Shown one piece after another: positions 24,057-31,394 of a stretch of 42,879 nt of DNA; the first letter of the stretch is position 1; each line of letters starts with the position of its first letter. Source of the stretch: a virus. Made by a program: the position numbers and the translations under genes. Under the pieces are notes generated by a model. The model was not told the origin of the DNA. It saw only the letters and a list, made by a program, of their open reading frames with translations, and searched no databases. Where the stretch lies: positions 1 through 42,879 of IMG/VR virus record IMGVR_UViG_3300008050_005816, one strand, 5' to 3'.

Positions 24057-24581
24057 ATGGCTATTTTTGAATGGGTTTGTACAGAGTGTAATATTTTTTG
24101 GGACAGGGATTGCTCCTTAGGCAACGCCCCTGCTAGAACAAAGTGCCCTAAATGCAAAAAACTATCGGATAGATATTGGCAAAATGCGAATGTAGGGATA
24201 TCTTTTAAAGACGATGGCACGGGTAATCAAAATAACCCTGGAGTTCAAGATTTCCATACTGTAAGGCGTAGATATCAAAAGCATTTTGAACATGGATATG
24301 ATAAGCAGAGTGCTAATAAATTTCTTCATAAGAGTATTAAGCAAACCAAAAATGCTATGGATAATGAAGAGTTTAGGTACAAATCTGCTAATGTTGATTG
24401 GTCTAAATTTGCAGAGTCTAGGGGGCTAAGAAAAGTTAGTGAGAAAGAGGCAAAAGATAAGCAGGAAAGATCCCGAGTATTAACTGGGGAAGCTTATGAT
24501 AGAGCAAACAAGATGGGCTACAAGGACATAGGTAGCAATAAACTAGACATAGCGAAACCAAATAAAAATAAACCAACTTAG
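24057..24581 (+). CDS. FmdB-like zinc-ribbon protein
   Basis: A 174-residue protein with an N-terminal zinc ribbon (FEWVCTECNIFWDRDC, then CPKCKK, residues 5-40) of the type seen in FmdB-family regulators, followed by a basic, probably helical and flexible tail with many Lys and Gln. Such proteins are common in T4-like phages; function is unknown, nucleic-acid or protein binding is plausible. It ends one base before the helicase start. Confidence 0.65.
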   Translation: MAIFEWVCTECNIFWDRDCSLGNAPARTKCPKCKKLSDRYWQNANVGISFKDDGTGNQNNPGVQDFHTVRRRYQKHFEHGYDKQSANKFLHKSIKQTKNAMDNEEFRYKSANVDWSKFAESRGLRKVSEKEAKDKQERSRVLTGEAYDRANKMGYKDIGSNKLDIAKPNKNKPT

Positions 24582-24582
24582 T

Positions 24583-25893
24583 ATGGCTTACGATTTCAGT
24601 GAAAACATTCAAAGAGGTATACTCTACCTTTTGAAGTCCAACAAGGATTTTTATCTACAGATTATAAACCTAGTTAGCCCTGAGTACTTTGAGTTTCCCT
24701 CCCATGCTAAAATTTTTAGCAAGGTTAAGGAGCATTACGAGGCATATGGAAAGCTTCCTACGGATGATTTTGTTATCCAGGACGTAAAGCCCTTGCTCAC
24801 TTCTAGGGAAAATATTTCTGATTATGAAGATGAGCTATCTTACATTAATAATGTAGATACATCTACTGTGGGTAATACTGAGTACCTACTAGACTTGGTG
24901 GAGGGCTTTGCTAAGAAAGAAGCCATGAAGAGTGCTATTGCGGAAAGCATTTCCTTAATTAAGGAAGACCGTATTGATGAGGTGGAAGCTCTTGTAAAAA
25001 AAGCCCTCCTAATTAATAGAGATGTGGATACAGGGCAAGACTATTTTCAAGATTTTTCTGGTAGATGGGATCGTATCTTTAACAAGAGAAGCGAGGAGAA
25101 ATATAAAACTCTTCTCCCTTCACTTAATAAATCTTTAGAAGGTGGCTTGGGGACAAAAGAAATGGCTATGGTAGTCGCTCCTCCTGGTGTAGGAAAGTCC
25201 TTGTATCTGGTTAATCAAGGGGTTCACTCTATGATTGAGGGAAGGAAAGTACTATACATCTCTCTAGAAATGAGTGAGGATAAGATCGCTCAGAGATTTG
25301 ATTCTATTATGACCCTAGTACCCCAAGGGAAACTAAAGGATCCTGCAAATCAACTTACCGTTAAGGAGAGACTCAATATTTTTAAGGAGGAGTTCCCTGG
25401 AAGTGAGCTTGTTATTAAGGAGTTTCCCACAGGTCAAGCTTCTATAAATACTATTAGAAATCTATTGGTTCAGCTTAAGAACTACAATGATTTTGAGCCT
25501 GACCTTCTTATTGTGGATTACTTAGAGCTACTTCGTCCCACAAGGGAGATTCAACAGGAGTACCATGCTCAACAGAAGACCGCTGAGGAGCTTCGAGGAG
25601 TGGCAATGGAGTACAACATCCTGGTATGGACTGCTACCCAAACCAACAGACAGGGAAGGATGGTAAAGATCATCACAGATGCAGAGCTGGGGGACTCCTA
25701 CGGGAAGATCCGAACTTGTGATTTCGCAATGTCTCTAAATCAATCGGAGGAGGAGTTTGATCAAGGGAAGATGAGAGCTTACGTTATAAAATCTCGTAAC
25801 GGTAGGCCCAGGTTCACCGTTCCTATGGATGTTGATTATAATGTTCTTAGAATGTTTGAATCAGATGAAGTATTTTCAGGAGACAATAGTTGA
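24583..25893 (+). CDS. 41: Replicative DnaB-like helicase (gp41-like)
   Basis: A 436-residue hexameric helicase that unwinds DNA at the replication fork. The N-terminal helical domain (residues 1-150) is followed by the RecA-like motor: Walker A VVAPPGVGKS (199-206), EMSEDKIAQRFDS, Walker B LLIVDYLELL, and the sensor region WTATQTNRQGRM with GDSYGKIRTCDFAMSL. Length is close to T4 gp41 (475) and domain order matches DnaB. No primase gene is evident in this window. The TGA stop overlaps the TTG start of the metallopeptidase-like gene by four bases. Confidence 0.93.
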   Translation: MAYDFSENIQRGILYLLKSNKDFYLQIINLVSPEYFEFPSHAKIFSKVKEHYEAYGKLPTDDFVIQDVKPLLTSRENISDYEDELSYINNVDTSTVGNTEYLLDLVEGFAKKEAMKSAIAESISLIKEDRIDEVEALVKKALLINRDVDTGQDYFQDFSGRWDRIFNKRSEEKYKTLLPSLNKSLEGGLGTKEMAMVVAPPGVGKSLYLVNQGVHSMIEGRKVLYISLEMSEDKIAQRFDSIMTLVPQGKLKDPANQLTVKERLNIFKEEFPGSELVIKEFPTGQASINTIRNLLVQLKNYNDFEPDLLIVDYLELLRPTREIQQEYHAQQKTAEELRGVAMEYNILVWTATQTNRQGRMVKIITDAELGDSYGKIRTCDFAMSLNQSEEEFDQGKMRAYVIKSRNGRPRFTVPMDVDYNVLRMFESDEVFSGDNS

Positions 25894-26225
25894 CAGCAAA
25901 AAAAGATTATCCTGTCCACCCCATGGTGATTAATACAGGAATTAAAACTTTTAAAATAGAGCAGAAAGCGTTGACGAAGGAGAACCTTTATGGGTGTGTT
26001 GATTTCCCGAAATCCTTGCTAATTATTGATCCTAACCAGTGCCCAGAAGATTATAAAGCTACTCTTCTTCATGAACTATGCCATATAGGCTATGATATCT
26101 TCGGTTTAGGGGACGATGATGATATTCCACAAATTAGTAACGAGTATCTTACTACGGTAAGTTCTAATATGGTCAAGCTTCTTGCAGGATTAAATAAAGA
26201 ACTATTTCATTTTATCTTTGCATGA
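25890..26225 (+). CDS. HEXXH-type metallopeptidase-like protein, TTG start
   Basis: A 111-residue protein with a zincin motif HELCHIGYD (H61, E62, H65) and a downstream acidic residue in ISNEY (Glu85) that could be the third ligand, as in gluzincins of the ImmA/IrrE-like type. The remainder forms a small alpha/beta domain (LLIIDPNQ strand before the motif helix). It starts at a TTG overlapping the helicase stop (TTGA). A protein-processing role is implied by the motif, but substrate and partner are unknown. Confidence 0.6.
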   Translation: MTAKKDYPVHPMVINTGIKTFKIEQKALTKENLYGCVDFPKSLLIIDPNQCPEDYKATLLHELCHIGYDIFGLGDDDDIPQISNEYLTTVSSNMVKLLAGLNKELFHFIFA

Positions 26226-26237
26226 CCTAAATAAGGT

Positions 26238-26681
26238 ATGAAAGATTTAGAATTAAACGACATTCTTGTTAGGCCAAACAGGCTTCTTTTTGGGGTTACC
26301 ATGTACATAAATGGTGTTTGGGTATTTTCTTTCCCCACAAATCTTGTTAGATCAGATTACCAATCTAACTATTATCTAGTAGATTATAAGTTTGGTTTGG
26401 TTAGATCTGGAGAAACAAACCCCAGGAATATAGCTGTCATGGGGGCTCCTGGGGATTATGTGTCTTATGATACAAGAACAGGGGCTCTATCCCATATTCC
26501 TGCTAAGTTATTTACAACCTTATTTCCTCCTCCCAATATTAACCCTCCTAAACGTACAAGGAACTCAGAGGATATTAGAAATCCAAAATTTTTGACAAAA
26601 ATACAGCAAGAAACTGATGGACCTCCCTCTGATAAAGTAGCTCAAGCCATCCGTGTAACCCCCACAAAAACGACATACTAA
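26238..26681 (+). CDS. Hypothetical beta-rich protein
   Basis: A 147-residue protein. The first 95 residues look beta-rich (LLFGVTMYINGVWVFSFPT, YYLVDYKFGLVRSG, GDYVSYDTRTG), like a small barrel; the C-terminus is Pro-rich and basic. No family recognised. It lies between the metallopeptidase-like and UvsY-like genes with the same orientation and only one base before the next ATG, so it is in the same operon. Confidence 0.65.
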   Translation: MKDLELNDILVRPNRLLFGVTMYINGVWVFSFPTNLVRSDYQSNYYLVDYKFGLVRSGETNPRNIAVMGAPGDYVSYDTRTGALSHIPAKLFTTLFPPPNINPPKRTRNSEDIRNPKFLTKIQQETDGPPSDKVAQAIRVTPTKTTY

Positions 26682-26682
26682 T

Positions 26683-27114
26683 ATGCATGAACTGATTGAA
26701 TCACTAGAAGACTTCACCTGGGAAAACTATAAGGACATCAGTGACGCTCTAGTCACTTTTAATGATTTTAGTGTAGATGACGAGATGGTTAGGCAGGCTT
26801 CAATTTACTCCTACTATTATGGACTGATGAGCATGGCTAAACATATGGTGAACGAAAGAAGCTTACAGCTTACTCGTTTTGCCTCCCAGCTTCGCAAGGA
26901 AACGAAACAACATTCTAGTGTCAAGCTTACAGCAAAAGACTTGGACGATCATATGTACTCTGACTCCCAGTATGGAGAGAGACAGTCAGCACTTGACGAG
27001 GCTACCTTTAAGTATGAGCTACTTAAGGGTCTTGTCAAGGCTCTTGAGCAGAAAAAAGATATGCTACAACAAGTTTCTGCAAATAAACGAGGCGAGACTA
27101 AACTATATAAGTAA
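26683..27114 (+). CDS. uvsY: Recombination mediator, UvsY-like
   Basis: A 143-residue, mostly helical protein. Its size and composition are like T4 UvsY (137 residues), which loads UvsX onto SSB-coated DNA. Matching elements are an early Tyr-rich helix (QASIYSYYYGLMSMAKHMV), a basic helix with LTRFASQLRKETK, a segment (LTAKDLDDHMYSDSQYGER) like the family's Lys-x-Asp-rich part, and a last long helix with KYELLKGLVKALEQKKDMLQQVSANKRGE. Its position just upstream of the SSB gene is supportive. There is no single decisive motif, so this is a moderate call. Confidence 0.5.
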   Translation: MHELIESLEDFTWENYKDISDALVTFNDFSVDDEMVRQASIYSYYYGLMSMAKHMVNERSLQLTRFASQLRKETKQHSSVKLTAKDLDDHMYSDSQYGERQSALDEATFKYELLKGLVKALEQKKDMLQQVSANKRGETKLYK

Positions 27115-27120
27115 CCCTAC

Positions 27121-27126
27121 TATAAT
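27121..27126 (+). promoter_or_regulatory. TATAAT box close to ATG of membrane protein gene
   Basis: CTACTATAAT-ACA-ATG: same TATAAT element as at 10492 and 42568, but only three bases from the ATG. It lies in the 15-base gap after the UvsY-like gene. No ribosome-binding site is seen. Confidence 0.35.
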
Positions 27127-27129
27127 ACA

Positions 27130-27345
27130 ATGTATCAAAGTATTCAATCATCTCCTGTAGAAGAGGTGCTTTTTGAGGAAGATCAAAAAGATGAATCAAC
27201 CCTTTCTATAGAAATATCCCCTTCTGGGGGGATAAAAACTGATATAGAGGACCCCACTCTTATGGAGATTGGTGCTCTTATTCTGATTTTATCTGTTGCT
27301 TTTTATTGGGCACGAAAAAAATACAAAGACAGTACAATACTTTAA
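27130..27345 (+). CDS. Small single-pass membrane protein
   Basis: A 71-residue protein with an acidic N-terminal half and one C-terminal membrane segment (LMEIGALILILSVAFYWA, about residues 44-61) followed by a positive tail (RKKYKD), giving an N-out, C-in topology by the positive-inside rule. No family recognised. The unusual position between recombination genes and SSB and its own TATAAT box suggest separate regulation. A lysis or membrane-associated role is possible. Confidence 0.6.
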   Translation: MYQSIQSSPVEEVLFEEDQKDESTLSIEISPSGGIKTDIEDPTLMEIGALILILSVAFYWARKKYKDSTIL

Positions 27346-27378
27346 TTAACTTTTAACAACTTACCTAAAAAAACTAAC

Positions 27379-28119
27379 ATGGCTATTGATCTCGAAGCTC
27401 TTAGAGCAAAACACGAACAACTTAACAACCCAGCATCGGAAAACCAAAATTCAGACTTTCTTAAAAAGTTTTATCAAATCCCCCTAGGCAGTAATGCAGT
27501 TCGCATTCTTCCCTGGAGAGATGATGACAGGGAATTCTATGCGGAGACTAAAATCCACAGGGTAAAAGACCTTGCTGGTAATGTAAAGAACCACCACTGC
27601 CGTAAAATTCATGGAGAGGCTTGCCCTTTGTGTGATCTTTATTTTGCTTTGTGGAAAACAGGGCGAGCAGAGGATGAGGCAACTGCGCGTCAAATAAAGC
27701 CCCGTGCCCGTTATTACATGAATATTTTGGATCGTGAGAGTGGGGATATTAAAATCCTCTCTGTTGGGGTGATTCTTTTTAAGAAAATCATCGGTGCTAT
27801 GCTTGATGAAGACTTCGGGGATATTACTAACCTCGAAGCTGGTCATGATTTTAAAATCGTGAAAGAGATGGATGGAGAATGGCCTAAGTACGACCAGTCT
27901 CAGCCTCGTCCTAAGTCCTCTACTCTTGGTAGTAAAGCCGAGATTGCATCCTACATGGAAAGTCTCCATGAAATTCATGATCTTGTGAAGCTTGAAGATT
28001 ACGAGGACTCTAAAAACGCTGCCGCTCTCCTTACTAATGTGGCAGTCCAAGGTACATCGTCTTCTCAGGAGCCTACTAACATTCCTGATAATGAGTACCT
28101 CTCTAAACTGCAAAGTTAA
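27379..28119 (+). CDS. 32: Single-stranded DNA-binding protein (gp32-like)
   Basis: A 246-residue protein that coats single-stranded DNA and coordinates replication and recombination. It shows the gp32 layout: N-terminal basic helix (LEALRAKHEQL) for cooperativity; an OB-fold core with the zinc-binding cluster HHCRKIHGEACPLC; YYMNILDRESGDIKILSVG and the DFKIVKEMDGEWPKYDQS segment; and an acidic C-terminal tail ending DNEYLSKLQS. It is shorter than T4 gp32 (301). The arginine codons are mainly CGT, as in the capsid gene, so strong expression is likely. The AT-rich, unstructured leader lacks a ribosome-binding site, recalling the autoregulated leader of T4 gene 32. Confidence 0.92.
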   Translation: MAIDLEALRAKHEQLNNPASENQNSDFLKKFYQIPLGSNAVRILPWRDDDREFYAETKIHRVKDLAGNVKNHHCRKIHGEACPLCDLYFALWKTGRAEDEATARQIKPRARYYMNILDRESGDIKILSVGVILFKKIIGAMLDEDFGDITNLEAGHDFKIVKEMDGEWPKYDQSQPRPKSSTLGSKAEIASYMESLHEIHDLVKLEDYEDSKNAAALLTNVAVQGTSSSQEPTNIPDNEYLSKLQS

Positions 28120-28124
28120 TTAAT

Positions 28125-28682
28125 ATGAACTCTATTAAAGAAATTCTTGTTACTTTTGTTATCACCGCTTTTCTAGGTCTAGGAGTCGTTTCTTGTGCTG
28201 CGCTCTCAGATTTTTTCGGGGAAGGCACCGTGTTTACAACGGCAGATCAGCTTAAGGAAGGTCAAGAGGGGGAAATTATTCCGTTTGATCAACTCCCTGA
28301 TGTCGTTAAAGAAAAAATCCCTGAGGGGACTTCCCTTGTCATGGCAAACAAAGACCAGCTAGTTGAGGAGGCTGCCTACATTCCTGTAGGAGGCGAACTT
28401 GACGGGGACTCTGTTGGAGGCATGATTGATGCTGGTTTCGGCATTTTGAGTACTTTTATCCCTGGGCTGGCAGCTTGGGAAGGTATCGTGTCAATATTCT
28501 CTCGTCGTAAACGTAAAAACTACGTTAAGGCTTTCAAGGCTGTAGTTCCTATGGACAAGAATATTGACCTAGCTGGTGGAGTTGCTGGAGTTGCTGCCGC
28601 ACTTGGCCTAGCCCACACTTCTGAAAAAACTAAAGCTGCTTCCGATGCGGAAGATAATAAAGAAGGAGCTAAGACTACTTAA
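28125..28682 (+). CDS. Predicted lipoprotein with extra hydrophobic segments
   Basis: A 185-residue protein with a lipoprotein signal peptide: hydrophobic stretch ILVTFVITAFLGLGVVSC with Cys24 as the lipid-modified residue (lipobox VVSC). A second hydrophobic segment (about residues 98-126, MIDAGFGILSTFIPGLAAW) is followed by RRKRK, and a third Gly/Ala-rich one lies near 148-163. The tail is charged. I recall similar phage proteins but no established role; envelope action such as a lysis protein or superinfection exclusion is possible. Like gp32 and the capsid gene it uses CGT for arginine, suggesting high expression, and it ends the operon at a strong terminator. Confidence 0.65.
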   Translation: MNSIKEILVTFVITAFLGLGVVSCAALSDFFGEGTVFTTADQLKEGQEGEIIPFDQLPDVVKEKIPEGTSLVMANKDQLVEEAAYIPVGGELDGDSVGGMIDAGFGILSTFIPGLAAWEGIVSIFSRRKRKNYVKAFKAVVPMDKNIDLAGGVAGVAAALGLAHTSEKTKAASDAEDNKEGAKTT

Positions 28683-28703
28683 CTACTTAACTATCTTAAC
28701 TAT
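28678..28703 (+). repeat. Tandem 9-base repeats CTTAACTAT
   Basis: Three consecutive copies (28678-28685, 28686-28694, 28695-28703; the first lacks its final T) span the stop codon of the lipoprotein gene and lead into the terminator. They could bind a protein or be slippage products. Confidence 0.6.
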
Positions 28704-28707
28704 GATA

Positions 28708-28742
28708 GGGAGCAGAGAAGGGTATTCTCTGCTCCCTTTTTT
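28708..28742 (+). terminator. Strong Rho-independent terminator
   Basis: A perfect 12-base-pair stem (GGGAGCAGAGAA at 28708-28719 with its complement at 28725-28736), a 5-base loop and a run of six T. It closes the replication and SSB operon. The next ATG follows after three bases, leaving no ribosome-binding site, so the hairpin may also act on the downstream sugar operon. Confidence 0.9.
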
Positions 28743-28745
28743 ATT

Positions 28746-29912
28746 ATGAGTGATAAACTAAAAATCTTGTGTGTCCCTGCGAACGAAGGGGGATGCTCTT
28801 ATTATAGAATCATTGCCCCTATGAAGAAGCTCGAAGAGCTTTACGGGGACAGGGTTGAAATACGGTGGAACAAAAATCCCTTGGGTATCAATGAGAGCGA
28901 TGGTACTTGGCAACAGAATTGGGACTTCGAGGATATGAAATGGGCTGATATTGTATTCACCCAAAACCTCTCCAATTTTGGGGGAAACTATACGGCAAGG
29001 ATTGTTGGAAAAGCTAAAGAATTCGGGAAGTTTGTTCACTACGATACCGATGATCTTTTGACCAATATTTATGAGGGTCATAGATTGTATGGGGTGTACA
29101 AAGAAAAAGGTCTAGAGGAGATTACAAAGTTTATTTATAGTCACTCTGATCTAGTGACAGTAACACAAAGGAAATTCGCAGAGAGGGTTATGCCTTATTG
29201 TAACCCCAATCATGCGTTAGCTGTAATTAAAAATTGTATTGATTATAATCTCCCGTGTTGGAACATGGAGAAGGCACCCAAGCCCAGGAAGAAGTTTACC
29301 CGATTCGGTTGGGTTGGAGGGATTCATCATGAGCAGGACCTTAGATACTTCTCAGGAGTTCCTCACTTTGTAAACCAAAGGGCAGGAAGAGAGAACATTA
29401 GGTGGGATTTCTTTGGTCACCCGCCTCCGAATACCCCTCCTGATGATTGGCAGTATGATGTTTGGAAGAAATACCGAGATATCATTCTACGAGGTTTTAA
29501 AGGAGGAAAAAATTGGGATATTCACTACGCTCAGACCCCTGATCGTTATGGACAGATGTTCACAATTATGGACGTTGCTCTTGCGCCTTTAGAAATGAAT
29601 CCTTTTAATGATTCTAAATCTGAAATTAAAGTTGCGGAATGTGGTAGGTATAAAATACCTCTTGTCGCTACAAATTGCGGAGCCTACGATGAGTGGATTG
29701 TTGACGGGGAGACAGGATTTTTGATTGACCCAGAAAAACCCATTACTGAATGGGTTCGTGTTCTTACTAAATGTGCTAAGAACCCTGGACTTGTTAAAAG
29801 GATGGGAGAAAATCTTCACAAGCTTACCGAAGAAAACTTTGATATGAATAAAGTTGTGGGAGCTAGGTTAGATTTATACGAGGAGTGTATGAGTGTTAGA
29901 GTCCAAGATTAA
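28746..29912 (+). CDS. Glycosyltransferase, GT-B (GT4-like)
   Basis: A 388-residue glycosyltransferase of the GT-B fold. The N-terminal domain has an early GGCSYYRI substrate loop and FVHYDTDDLL; the C-terminal domain has the nucleotide-sugar region FGWVGGIHHEQDLRYF, then LAPLEMNPFNDSKSEIKVAE with the donor-binding E-x7-E type, then GAYDEWIVDGETGFLIDP, all typical of GT4. It is the first gene of the sugar operon; its ATG lies three bases after the terminator T-run without a ribosome-binding site. The donor and acceptor cannot be read from sequence. It overlaps the next gene by 20 bases. Confidence 0.85.
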   Translation: MSDKLKILCVPANEGGCSYYRIIAPMKKLEELYGDRVEIRWNKNPLGINESDGTWQQNWDFEDMKWADIVFTQNLSNFGGNYTARIVGKAKEFGKFVHYDTDDLLTNIYEGHRLYGVYKEKGLEEITKFIYSHSDLVTVTQRKFAERVMPYCNPNHALAVIKNCIDYNLPCWNMEKAPKPRKKFTRFGWVGGIHHEQDLRYFSGVPHFVNQRAGRENIRWDFFGHPPPNTPPDDWQYDVWKKYRDIILRGFKGGKNWDIHYAQTPDRYGQMFTIMDVALAPLEMNPFNDSKSEIKVAECGRYKIPLVATNCGAYDEWIVDGETGFLIDPEKPITEWVRVLTKCAKNPGLVKRMGENLHKLTEENFDMNKVVGARLDLYEECMSVRVQD

Positions 29913-30672
29913 GATTGTAAGTAGTTGGACCCGTCCTGGGGGCGGGACTGTGGCTCACATAAACCTAACTAATTTGTTAAATGATAACGGGTATGATTGT
30001 ACCCTTTATGGGCCACATGATTGGCACTTAGATAAGTGTAAAGCTGATAAGATTGACAAGTGTATGCTTGGCCCTACGGATATCCTTATCAGCCACTTCA
30101 TTCAAGTACCTGAACAGGTGCAGGTGAAGAAGCATATCCTGTACTGTCATGAGAAAGACGTTTGGCCTCTCAAAAACATTTCTCTGGCGCGGTACGATTC
30201 TATCGTATTCGTAAGTAATCTTCAAAAGGAGTGGCAGGGAGTTGATCATCCTTCTGTAATTATTCCACCCGCAGTTAATAAGGTGGGTTGGCAGAATCCC
30301 AATAATGAGGTTGCGGGGGTGATAGGCAGTATTGATTATAATAAGCAGACTCACAAATCTATCAAAAGAGCGTTGAAGGATGGTTATAAGAAAGTACTTC
30401 TTTTTGGAGAGATTAATGATACCCCCTATTATAATAAGACGGTAGCTAAATCAGTAAGAAAGGCCAGGGCTATTGTAATGGGTCATGAGGACGATCCTGC
30501 GGCCATGTACGGGCAAGTAAGCGAAGTCTACCACTCATCCCTTAGTGAAACTTACGGGCTCGTAGAGGCTGAGTGTAGGCTCTCTGGGATACCCTTCAAT
30601 GGGACCAGTAATGGACAAGCTATTTTAGAAAAAGAGGAGATCCTTGAAAGATGGAAAAAAGTATTACTGTAG
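29893..30672 (+). CDS. Glycosyltransferase, GT-B-like
   Basis: A 259-residue protein, shorter than usual GT-B enzymes. It has VSSWTRPGGGTVAHINLTNLL (acceptor-side glycine loop), a YCHEKDVWP segment, SIVFVSNLQKEW with VIIPPAVN, AGVIGSIDYNKQTHKSI, and a C-terminal SSLSETYGLVEAECRLSGIPF with the E-x7-E-like donor site. It overlaps both neighbours (20 and 22 bases), so translation is coupled. Probably adds one residue of a glycan; specificity unknown. Confidence 0.75.
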   Translation: MLESKIKIVSSWTRPGGGTVAHINLTNLLNDNGYDCTLYGPHDWHLDKCKADKIDKCMLGPTDILISHFIQVPEQVQVKKHILYCHEKDVWPLKNISLARYDSIVFVSNLQKEWQGVDHPSVIIPPAVNKVGWQNPNNEVAGVIGSIDYNKQTHKSIKRALKDGYKKVLLFGEINDTPYYNKTVAKSVRKARAIVMGHEDDPAAMYGQVSEVYHSSLSETYGLVEAECRLSGIPFNGTSNGQAILEKEEILERWKKVLL

Positions 30673-31394
30673 TACTCAACTGCTATAAAAGACCAGAGTA
30701 CTTAAAAGAGCAGCTAGATGCTATTAGAAAGCAGACTGAGGCCCCTGTTCAAGTATGGCTGTGGGTTAATGCTTGTAAAGAGAACAAGAAGTTCAATCCC
30801 TATAATTTAGGATTAGACAAAGTTTTTAAATCTGATACAAATTGCAAATATCATGGTAGGTTCGCAATTGCTCTTTTAGCTCAGACTGAGTATGTTGCTT
30901 TTTTTGATGATGATACCATTCCAGGGGATATGTGGTTTGAAAACTGTCTAAACACTATGAAAGAGACTCCTGGGATTTTGGGAGGAGCGGGATGTATTCT
31001 CCACTCACGCCGATATCACCAACACCAGAGAATGGGTTGGCCTGTTAAAAATCCTATAACCATGCAAGTTGATTTAGTTGGTCATGCTTGGTTTATGAGA
31101 CGGGAGCATTTGAATTACATGTGGTGTGAAACTCCATTTACTTTGGAAAATGGGGAAGATATTCAACTATCATATCTTGCAAAGAAATACGGAGATGTAA
31201 ATACTTACTGCCCTCCCCACCCAGAACAAAACCCCCGTTTTCACAGTTCGCTGAAACCATTAGAGTATGGTAATGATTCTAAGGCATCCTCAAATGGCTC
31301 ACTTATGCCAATCCCTGAATTTTATGCCCAACGAGATGCTTGTATTTCTCATGGTATTGATAACGGATGGATTACAGTAATAGGTGTACAATGA
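30651..31394 (+). CDS. Glycosyltransferase, GT-A (GT2-like)
   Basis: A 247-residue GT2-type enzyme. The N-terminus SITVVLNCYKRPEYLKEQLDAI is the classical nucleotide-sugar strand-helix; the D-x-D motif is FFDDDTIPG; and later MRREH plus NGEDIQLSYLAKK (with the E-D pair that acts as base in GT2) are seen. It overlaps the upstream gene by 22 bases and ends in an ATGA overlap with the epimerase gene. It probably acts on the same glycan as its neighbours. Confidence 0.8.
   Translation: MEKSITVVLNCYKRPEYLKEQLDAIRKQTEAPVQVWLWVNACKENKKFNPYNLGLDKVFKSDTNCKYHGRFAIALLAQTEYVAFFDDDTIPGDMWFENCLNTMKETPGILGGAGCILHSRRYHQHQRMGWPVKNPITMQVDLVGHAWFMRREHLNYMWCETPFTLENGEDIQLSYLAKKYGDVNTYCPPHPEQNPRFHSSLKPLEYGNDSKASSNGSLMPIPEFYAQRDACISHGIDNGWITVIGVQ

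Noticed and set aside
27484-28113. 209-residue minus-strand frame opposite the gp32-like gene
   Set aside because: The gp32-like protein is well supported, and the minus frame has no start signal or family match.
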